Shown here piece by piece: positions 1 through 8,700 of a DNA stretch of 18,839 nt. A program made the position numbers and the translations under genes. Source of the stretch: Trebouxia sp. TZW2008 (taxonomy: Eukaryota > Chlorophyta > Trebouxiophyceae > Trebouxiales > Trebouxiaceae); NCBI GenBank assembly GCA_002118135.1, contig BDIU01000550.1, positions 1 through 18,839 of the forward strand, in the 5' to 3' direction. Every line of letters begins with the position of its first letter. Position 1 is the first letter of the stretch. Below the pieces are notes generated by a model. That model was not told the origin of the DNA. It was given only the letters and a program-made list of their open reading frames with translations, and did not search any database.

Positions 1-344
1 AACCCGATGCAAGCAAGCAGCCACAGAACTTGAAAAATTGAAAGCACTGTCCTCAAAAGCATCAGCCAGCTTCCAAGTCAACAGCATGCTTACTAATCAC
101 GTATTCTGGGCCAAAGCCTGAACGCGCACAGAAAAGGCTCGCATGATAATGCAGACGGCACTTGCTGGCATTATCGTAAACTTCTGGCTGAGCTCCTACT
201 AGCTGCAAAGGCCTTGATCACCGAGGCAAATCCACCTTCTGCTCGCAAGCCTGCTGCACTAGAGTGCAGATTTGCCTGTTACCAAGTACGAGCCTGGCCA
301 TTTACACAGAGCGATTGCCGCTGGACTTGCCGGCGGTCGCAGCG
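1..344 (+). other. Upstream flank with a possible 5' coding exon
   Basis: Bases 2-76 read without a stop as a polar, helix-prone segment (TRCKQAATELEKLKALSS and onward) ending at a weak GT donor (gtcaac) in phase 0. Bases 270-344 are open in frame with the ATG at 345 and are preceded by an AG (gtgcag) that would also be phase 0. The two could therefore be a 5' exon and an extended exon joined to the dynein-docking gene. Alternatively 2-76 is the end of an upstream gene. Nothing else in this stretch looks coding, and no promoter motif stands out. Confidence 0.3.
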
Positions 345-3300
345 ATGAGCCAAGCGGCAAGCGCTCTGCCGGTTCTGAACGAGGAGCTGCTTCGTACGAC
401 GTTTGCTCCTGTAAGTCATGCACTTTGGATATGGCATAGTGCTCAGACAGCGTCTGGCTGACGCAGGGGACTGCAGGTGGACGTTTCAGCAAAATCAGTT
501 GGTGATCAGTGCCTTGAAAAAGGACAACAAGGACTTGAAGGCGTTGCTTGCACAGCTGCCAGTATGCTACAACGACGGGAAGGTGACCTGGCTGCTGCAG
601 ATGAGCTGTGAGAGCAGAAGAGTCAACAATGCTGTCTATGGCGTTTACTGTTCCTTGCTTTTGCAGCTTGCTGTTGAGGCAGAGCTACGGAGCCTGGATT
701 TGCAAGCAAGCAGTCTGCGCAAGCAGCATGACAAACTGGTTCAGGATCGCCTCAGCAGCAAGGGCAAGCTGGCACAGCTCAAAGACAACATCAGGGTGAG
801 GGCTTTGACATCAGCTCATGTACGTGAGCTCATCATAATGCACAGCTAGCCTCTAAAGCTTTGGTTCAGTTGGCATGACTTGTGTTTGGCACTCATTTCA
901 ACGACCACGGTGCACAGCATACCTGCAGATGTGTGAATACTATGAGCTATGACTTGGCTTCACCTTTTGCATAGCTCTACATGGCATTGTTCTCATGGAG
1001 CTCAATGCAGTTTATTGCGTTAGCCTGAGTGCACCTTACTTACCTCTGTACAATGCTACCCACGAAATGCTTGTCATGGTACATGCAGGATCTCAACAGC
1101 GACTCCCAGCTTGTGTTTCAAGAAAGCCCAGGCTCCCGCTTGGTAAAGCAGCTGGAGCAGAAGCTGACAGCAGCGCTCGCAAAGCATGACGCAGCACATA
1201 GCACCTGCCAGACACTTGAGGAAACTGCTCAGCAGCTACGTGAGCATCGGCAGTCACATGACAGCCAGGCAGGGCATTCCTGCTGCAGCAACATCTTGCA
1301 AAATTGTGACGGTGCTGGCATGTCATGGTCCTGGCAGTTGCATCAGAGCGCTCTGATCTTTGCTTGCTGACTGGGGTTTGATTCTCAACACCATCATATT
1401 GCAAGCATGTGATTCGACAGCCACATTGCATTTGAGGCGGTCAATGTTGAGTGCTGTGATCTGGTACCCCAAGGCGAGTCAAATTGAGCTTGCAGAATTT
1501 ACTTGAAATGGTGTAGCAACGCAGGTGTCTAATTTATGGGTCTGCAAGCAGCCAGATGTCATTTCCATGGGTGTGAACCAAACCCCTGCTGCACACATCT
1601 GCGTCGATTCGCTTTTTTGCCAACTTCCTGATCTCGCCTCTTCCTTAATGCAGCTGGGTGCAATTGAAAGCGCTGTTGCAGCAAGAGGCTTTGAGCTGCA
1701 CGAGGTCTTGGCTTCTCACAAGTCAGTGCAGCAGGCTAAGGACTTGGCGAAAGCCAATCTGGCTGTTGTTGAGCAGCAGCTATTATCCGACAGGGCTGCA
1801 AGGGATGCGCAGCTGCAGCAGCATACATCCCTGGTCAGCACTCTTATCTCACTGACACCTTAAGTCCAATTCATCATATTCATGGGTGTGTATGGGCTGT
1901 CGCCAGTTCTGGACTAAAAGTTGCGCACATGATCGACAGCATTGTGCTTAGCTGTGCTCAGGGTTGGCCTTGACAATGTCCAGTAATGACTGACAGGCCT
2001 GACATACAAACTGTTAATGCAAACAGGTCAAGCAGCGGCAGAATGAGTACCAGGCCTTGCATCATGGAGCATTGCAAAGGCTGCAGCACTGGAAAGCGTA
2101 TGTGGCACAGCAACAAGGTAGAATTTGTTTTGAGCTCCAGCTCCAGCAGCACATGTTTTACTCTGCACATCCTGATGCTGGCACAGTCACCGTGTCCCAC
2201 AAGGCAGCTTTGAACCCTCAAAATGCACTTGAGGGCAGAATAAAGCACTTTGCTCCCCTGCAGATATTGCAGTGCTGCAATCCAGCAAACCGCAGGTTGC
2301 CACGCACTTTTGCTTGCCAATGCTTGACAACAAGTATGCCACATAATTCTCGGTCCCTTTTGCTGCATTTTGCTATGCGACTGCGTCACTTGTCATGGGG
2401 TTGTGCTGCAGGCGCTTGCAGTGTTGGTCAGCCTCAGCTTTCTTCACAGCCAGGTGCCAACAGCTCAGAGTCAGCTGCAGCTGCTGCTCACACAGACACA
2501 CGACCCGCAACAGCTGCTGCGGCAATTCCTGCTGCTCTGGACCCGCAACCTGAGCCTGCTTCACAAGCAGAGCCATCAGCTGCAACAGATGAGCTGCAAG
2601 CATTGCAACAGCCAGCAGCATTGGCCAGCACCCCTGAGGATCAAATCGCACCCTCCGGCGGTGTCAGAGATGATGACCTTATTGCTGAAGAGCTTTCCAT
2701 CGGCACTGCACCAAAGGAGGACTCTTCAGCTCAGCACTCCAGCAAAGAGGATGCAGCTGTAGCAGAAATGGGTACATCAGATGCAGGAGCTGGTCAGGAT
2801 GCAGCTGGGGTCACCGCACCAGAAGCTGTCACAGATGCAGTTGCACCTTCAGAAGCTGTGGGTGAAGCTGCTCCAAACGCTGACCCATCTGCAGCTGCCG
2901 CTCTAGACGCTGTCAGTGATGTTACTGCACCTTCAGACTCTGAGGCAACTCTGCCCGATATAGGCACAGGAGCAGCAGATGCTGAAGCAGCATCTAGAAG
3001 CACATTGATGCCAGTTGCTGACATTGAAACAGTTGCTCAGCAAGAATACTTGGCTTCAGAGCAAGGGCAGCTCAGCTGCGGGGGCCAAGGTGCAGAAAGC
3101 AGCATAGATCTGACTTGCAAGCAGGCCTTTGCCGCCATTTGGTATGCAACAGGTAAATGCTGAATCTACTCCAGAGTCGACAGCGCTGAATTCACCAGCT
3201 TAAGCATGTCAGGTGTTGGGAAACCCAGCAGGATGCCAAACTGAGCCATTGCTATGCCTCCGCTGCCTGTTGACAGTTGCTCAGCATGGCGGCATCAACT

Positions 3301-5562
3301 GTTTGAAGCAACTTGTCTTACCTGAAAGGTGCATGACTTGACATCATTCAAACAGCGCCCATCATTACAAAACCATTTGGACACATACCTATAACTTCCG
3401 CTAGCCTGCTTAGTGCATGAATGGCCTCTGTGTTTTGACACAGGTGTTACAGACGTGACAGATTTGGTAGATAGGTTTTTGAGCCAAGATGACACTCAGG
3501 CTGCGCTACGGTTGCTTGAGCAGGAGTCTAAGGCCTACCTGCTGGAGCTGGAACAGCGCAGTGCAACCCTGCAGGTAGATCAGCCCTGGTTGCTGCTGCT
3601 CAAAGCTCTGCTGCATTACCCACTGTTGCCATTACACATGATGTGCAGAGTCAGCTGCAAAGACCATCTGCACTTTGAAACAATTCAAAGCATTTTTTGC
3701 TGATCTGTGACAGTGTGTAGCAACATCAAAGGAAGTGGCACCTCGCCATCTAGTCAGCAATGCCTTTCATCCAAGATGCGCTCTGTGACACAGTGTAGCT
3801 GGGTTTGTGATTGTTTTCTTAGCAAAACACATGCCAACCCATGAGTCAGGCAGGGACAATGAGAGCAGGTGACACAGTTGACATTGTCATGCTGGGTGGC
3901 TTGTTGTGTCCCGTGACATGAATTGCAAGTGAAGCATGCCTCAACCAGTAGTCGAGTGAGTACTTGAGTGTCTGTAGCTGAGATCGTTCCGTCTGTAGCT
4001 GAGATCGTTCTGTCTGTAGCTGAGATCGTTCTGAATGTAGCTGAGATCGTTCTGTCTGGCTGTGCCGTCTGCTGTGCTGCTGCTGTTCCTCACGAGCAAT
4101 CACGTATAGACAGCGACTATCAATTGATGCTGTGAGTGTCTACCTGTCCACCTGAACAAGTGACAAATAGTTGACAGACATACTGTGTGGCACTAGGTGA
4201 CTCTTGAGGAGCTGCAGCAAGGGCGGAGTTTGCTGCACAGGCAGGCAGAAGCTGCCATCAAGGAAGCTGACTCACAGATCAAGCTCAACAGGGAGCAGTA
4301 TGACCACTGTGGCAGACTGCTTGTGCATGTCAAGGTAAGACCTGACTCGGCATACAGCAGCAACAGAAGTTCACAATGATTTCATGCTGGCTTTCTGCCC
4401 GGTCAAGTGACTCCTGATATGGCTGCCATCAAAGCGCTGTGGTGCACTGTATTGGACATGTGATCTCATTGAACATGTACAGCATGATCATGGCTGTTGC
4501 TGGCTGCAAGTGTCACTGCACTTGAGCACACCCAGCTCCATCAGAGTATGACATGATATGATGCTGCTTGTATGCAGGCAGCAGTGCAAAGCCTGATAGA
4601 CAGGCTACAACCTCTGTTCCCAGAAATTGCAGGCATGAGTGTGACCAGTGATGGTTTGGTCGAAGCAATACATGGCTGTGAGCTGCGATTGGTCCATGCA
4701 CATGAGGCTGTTTTGGTAAGCTGAGCTCAATCTTCTGCTTGACCACCTTCATTTCTGGTCAACTCTCAGCAAGTCATTGCTACAACCAGACTAAAGTTTT
4801 GCTTTTAGACTTGCGCTCACTGCACATATTGAAGCTTTTGACATGCTTGTTGAAGAAATTCAGCTGCAACACTTGCTGGAAAGTTTGACTGCTCATGCGC
4901 AATGCTTGTGTACTGCATTTGGCATCTACTACATCATGCTGCATGCTAACCTACACAAATTGCGTACAGGTGTCAACCTCACATGCCAAGGACAAGGCAC
5001 AGTCACCTGTTTTCTTGCCTGCAAGTCCCACTGAGCTGACACAGCCAGTCACTGAGGCCCAAATTCATGCTGCTGCTGACGATAAGATGTCAGCCCTTCA
5101 AGGCGGGATAAGCAGCAGCCCTAATCTTCCTGATGTAGTATAGTCTGCTTGAGTCCGCATTTGTTTTTCTTGTCGGATGTGCAGTGTGAGTCAGCAAATG
5201 ACCTTGTGCAGCTTTTAGCTAAAGTCATGTGCTCGCTTGTCGAAGTCAGTCAGCCAGACATAGGTGCACGGGTATGCAGACGTCTCTACATTGAACGCTT
5301 ATTTTCGTCTGTGTGCTTTCTTACTTCAAACTCACAGTCTGCATGTGTGGCTTGAGCTTGTTCGTTGAGAACAGTTTGCAATATGATCAACAGGCTTGAG
5401 TGATCAACCATAGGTTTTGCACCGTCGCCTCCAGCCACGCTTCACAAGGGCTCACAGGCGATGTCAAAACCACTTGAGATGCTCCACAAACAGGCAGCAA
5501 CCGTCCTGTTGGGACATCGACTCGAGCTTCCGGATTGCATGCGCAACTTCTGCGTTTGCTGA
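345..5562 (+). CDS. ODAD3/CCDC151-like (ODA10-type) outer dynein arm docking/assembly coiled-coil protein, 13 exons
   Basis: Exons: 345-410, 490-561, 667-795, 1089-1268, 1654-1833, 2027-2117, 2412-3152, 3444-3574, 4197-4334, 4578-4715, 4970 to about 5137, then less certain 5185-5272 and 5458-5562. Phases agree at every junction through exon 11. Residues about 25-240 are coiled coil and follow the family order: a LKKDNKDL helix (exon 2), a KQLEQKL..A helix (exon 4), a KSVQQAKDLAKANL segment (exon 5) and VKQRQ (exon 6). Exon 7 carries a long Ala/Ser/Glu/Asp-rich insertion and ends in FAAIWYATG, which joins VTDVTDLVDRFLSQDDT of exon 8, the family's characteristic ATGVxD motif. Exons 9-10 give LLVHVKAAVQSLIDRL, the later conserved helix. 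Proteins of this family are needed to place outer dynein arms on ciliary doublets. The start at 345 has a good context but gives a short N-terminus. Assignment rests on remembered family features, so CCDC63/CCDC114 relatives remain possible. Confidence 0.72.
1269..1653 (+). other. GC-AG intron in the dynein-docking gene
   Basis: Exon 4 has no phase-compatible GT donor. The sequence CAG/GCAGGG at 1266-1274 gives a phase 0 GC donor, and the acceptor ttaatgcag at 1645-1653 is phase 0. The joined protein reads LREHRQSHDSQ-LGAIESAV, which keeps the length of the family helix as I remember it. The GTGAGC at 1241 is a better-looking donor, but it is phase 1 and leads to an immediate stop in exon 5. 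Confidence 0.6.
2412..3152 (+). CDS. Exon 7 of the ODAD3-like gene: Ala-rich acidic insertion
   Basis: This 741-base exon is entered and left in phase 1 and encodes about 247 residues, mostly A, S, E, D, P, Q and T, with loose repeats of the type VTAPEAVTDAV / APSEAVGEAAP. Such composition predicts disorder. It separates the first coiled coil (exons 2-6) from the ATGVTD segment (start of exon 8). In the animal proteins I know, this linker is shorter. A second frame is open over 2370-2762 (Leu/Gln-rich), but it does not carry the downstream ATGVTD reading and I treat it as a shadow of CAG/GCA-rich text. Confidence 0.7.
3575..4196 (+). other. Intron 8 of the ODAD3-like gene
   Basis: A 622-base intron from gtagat to cactag, phase 0 at both ends. 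Apart from the 21-base minisatellite at 3973-4056 I see no coding segment, RNA gene or copy of a neighbouring exon in it. Confidence 0.6.
3973..4056. repeat. 21-base minisatellite, four units, in intron 8
   Basis: Four consecutive 21-base units start at 3973, 3994, 4015 and 4036. All begin tgtagctgagatcgtt and differ at only a few bases near the unit end. The array lies in the intron between exons 8 and 9 of the dynein-docking gene. On the + strand each unit contains TGA in one frame. On the minus strand a unit can be read as the heptad ERSQLQT, giving a coiled-coil-like open reading frame over 3846-4103, probably by chance. Confidence 0.9.
5138..5562 (+). CDS. Uncertain 3' end of the ODAD3-like gene
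   Basis: Exon 11 runs into a stop at 5141-5143 (SSPNLPDVV then TAG), which would end the protein at 679 residues. Weak donors at 5135 and 5138 allow an alternative. Exon 5185-5272 (CESANDLVQLLAKVMCSL and onward) has a pyrimidine-rich acceptor (gatgtgcag) and a donor gtatgc, both phase 0. A final exon 5458-5562, after acceptor gctcacag, reads AMSKPLEMLHKQAATVLL to a TGA at 5560-5562, also phase 0. The coding look of 5185-5272 makes me prefer the longer form, but both may occur. Confidence 0.4.
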
Positions 5563-5781
5563 CTTGAGCTGGGGCCCTATTTACTATCCTTGGAGGTTTT
5601 GACTTGAGTGATAACTGTCATATATGCGATGCGCAGCATCATCTGGTCGCAGAATAGCGTCAGGCATTGTTGAATTGCCAGATCGTCCGTCGATACATGT
5701 ATGCAGAACCGCCATCTAGGTATCTGAGGTGGTTTGACTGCGTGATCCTACAGAGTTGCATAACCTGAAGTATGCAGTTGC
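5563..5781. other. Intergenic gap between the two genes
   Basis: This 219-base stretch must hold the 3' flank of the dynein-docking gene and the promoter/5' UTR of the kinesin gene. I see no TGTAA signal, TATA-like box or gene in it. An in-frame TAA at 5761-5763 closes the kinesin reading frame upstream of its first ATG. Confidence 0.5.
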
Positions 5782-8700
5782 ATGCCCGTTGAAGCCAGGT
5801 TCGCCGGGCAGATAATGGCTCAAAACATCCCACCTTTGAAATCAGCGCAGAATATCAGTGCAAACGTTGCCGCTCTCGCAGCGAGTCCTTCAAAAGCGAC
5901 TCCTCCACGACCACCCAGTAATCGCTTGAACAGGCGAACCAGCACCGATGTAGCCTCGGGTCAGAAGTCCCCACGAAGGACTACAAGCAATGCTCCGGAT
6001 GGCAAACCTCAAGGAGGTACATATCTGGCGACTTCAGCTGCAGGCCTGGTGCAAGCTTGCAGACACCTGATGCCCAAAAGCACTATGCTGTGCAGAGCGG
6101 GTCAAAGTCGTCGTGCGGCTGCGTCCACCATTCGCGCATGAGACAGGCGGTGCAGTGACTGTCAACAAGGAGCAGAGCAGCATATCTGTATTCAGGGAGT
6201 AAGTCTCCGTAACAGCTACCACCGCACTGCCCAACTGTTTGTGAACACCGGGATGACAGTGTATTGTCAGCAAGCTTGTCTTGAGTGCTGTCTGCTGAGC
6301 AATGTTCTGGTGGTTGCAGGAAGTCGTCAGTGGCTCAAAGCGAGTTTGAGTTTGACAAGGTATGCAGTCTCACTGATCAAATTGCCGATCTGCAATCAGT
6401 GCTTTCTCGCCGCAGTGCGTTTCAAAAACACTGCTGTGCTGAAGCTCAACGGTCACAGTTGCATGAACTTCTGGTGTTTAGCAAATGCATGCCAGCATGT
6501 CAACACCTGCATGAACTGCACAACAGCCTTGTCCCGTCTTGAGATTCTGTCAAAGTTCTGTTCTTTTTGTGTAGTTTGCTGGCTGCCTGCAAAGTGACTT
6601 CTCTTTGCCCAATGCCACCAGCCTGCTATTTCACATGGACATGCAGTCCCACTGGCTTGTGTTGCACACCTTGGCTGAAGACTCTTGTGCAACCAGCTTC
6701 GTTTGGCTATCAGTATGGGACTGAATTAGCTTGAATTGCCTTCAGATCCTAGCGGAATACTCAGTGCAAGCACACGTCTATCAAGCAGCAGTTCAGCCAG
6801 TAGTCAAGGCCGCTCAAACGGCACGATCCTGCCTCACATCAATTGTGTTGCATGCAGATCCTGGCAGAAGACTCAGTGCAAGCACACGTCTATCAAGCCG
6901 CTTTTCAGCCAGTAGTTGAGGATGTCCTGAACGGCTATCATCGCACAATCCTGCCTTACATCAATCCGTGTTGCGTGTAGATCCTGGCAGAAGATTCTGT
7001 GCAAGCAGACGTCTATCAAGCAGCAGTCCAACCTGTAGTGGAGGATGTTGTGAACGGCTATAACGGCACAATCCTGCCTTACATCAATCTGTGTTTCATG
7101 TAGATCCTGGCAGACAATTCTGTGCAAGCAGACGTCTATCAAGCAGCAGTCCAACCTGTAGTTGAGGATGTTGTGAACGGCTATAATGGCACAATCCTGC
7201 CTTACATCAACTTGTGTTGCATGCAGATCCTGGCAGAAGATTCTGTGCAAGCAGACGTCTATCAAGCCGCTGTTCAGCCAGTAGTTGAGGATGTGCTGAA
7301 CGGCTACAATGGCACAATCATGGCGTATGGACAGACAGGAGCAGGGAAGACTTACACCCTGTCCAGCATCCAACCAGACGCCATTGGAATGATTCCTCGA
7401 GCGGCAGCTGAAGTGTTTGCGCACATCGCTGCAGATGTACTGAACGAGTATACGGTGTTCATGTCCTATATCCAAATCTACATGGAGATGATTCAGGTAC
7501 AGGGCCCTTGACAAACGCTCTTTGTGATTCAGCTGCTGGAGACAGGGCTCTGAGTCTTGCCCTAGGCATGAAGCATGATGAATGTGCAAACATCAAGATG
7601 TGCTCACAAAGCTTGATGTCATATTGTCAGCAGCTCAGCTAGGCTTGCGGGAATCATACAGAAGTTCGTATGCTGCTGCAGCTATGCAGGACCTGCTGAG
7701 GCTTGATAAGCAAGCATTTGAAACGTACAGATTTCTAAACTCCATGATTTGACACAAAGCTGTGGCTATGCAGGATCTACTGAGGCCTGAAAATGAGAAT
7801 CTGCAGATCAGAGAGAGCGACACTGGCGTGTTTGTAGCCGGAGTGCATGAGACTGAAGTGAAGGGCATGGAGGACTGCCTTCACCTGCTGCAGCTTGGGG
7901 AGAGAAACAGGTACCCAACATTTCGGCAACAATGCCAGTGCAGCTTTTCTGCATATCGAAATAGCAAAATGCATGAGACTGGAGTGAAGGGTATGGAGGA
8001 CTGCCTGCACCTGCTGCAGCTTGGGGAGAGAACCAGGTACCCACCGTTTCAGCAACAATGCCAGTGCTGCTGTTCTGCATATTGAAATAGCAAAATGCAT
8101 GAGACTGGAGTGAAGGGCATGGAGGACTGCCTTCCCCTGCTGCAGCTTGGGGAGAGAAACAGGTACCCAACGTTTCAGCAACAATGCCAGTGCAGCTTTT
8201 CTGCATATTGGAATAGCAAAATGCATGAGACTGGAGTGAAGGGCATGGAGGACTGCCTTCACCTGCTGCAGCTTGGGGAGAGGAACAGGTACAGTAAGTC
8301 CTTGCCACAGGGACCTTTGGTACCATGACATTCCCACTGCAAGGATCTCTCCATTACAAGGTCAATGCGATTGGAATCAATCACTGCATTCTGACTGCAG
8401 TGCTCCTCTGAGTGAGCAGAGTCCGCTGTAAGGACAAGTTTCTTGATTCAAAAGCAGTCTGCGTCTAGAGAAATTGTTTCACAAGCGTGCACAGCTGACC
8501 ATTGAGGAATGCAGTTTTCTCGCAGCAGCAGGCCAGGAGCTGCAATTTCAGCTGTCTCAACGTTGTAACAACACTGTGGTGCATTCAAGATGTTGGCTTT
8601 CAAATGGCTGAACACTTGTTCCAGCTGCAACCATGCCATTGTTGTCTTTCAAGCTAATATCCCTGAGCTTGCCATGAAAGCCAACTTTGCGGCATCATGT

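Noticed and set aside
345..2117. Identification of the first gene as an augmin (HAUS3) subunit
   Set aside because: A short LPAV resemblance near the start suggested it, but exons 4-6 and 8-10 follow the CCDC151/ODA10 order of motifs much better.
2370..2762. Leu/Gln-rich open frame overlapping exon 7 of the dynein gene in another frame
   Set aside because: The phase 1 junctions at 2117/2412 and 3152/3444 and the ATGVTD motif select the Ala-rich frame. The other frame ends at 2762 without a useful junction.
6873..7589. A 238-codon open frame on the minus strand
   Set aside because: It exists because the 123-base array is a multiple of three and free of stops on that strand. The true coding is the kinesin P-loop exon on the + strand.
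6746..8288. CRISPR array or transposon as explanation of the regular repeats
   Set aside because: Units are head-to-tail copies of the adjacent exon edge with no unique spacers, terminal repeats, target duplications or transposase.
7777..8337. Two long repetitive open frames on the minus strand
   Set aside because: They are antisense shadows of the 126-base exon 5 tail array.
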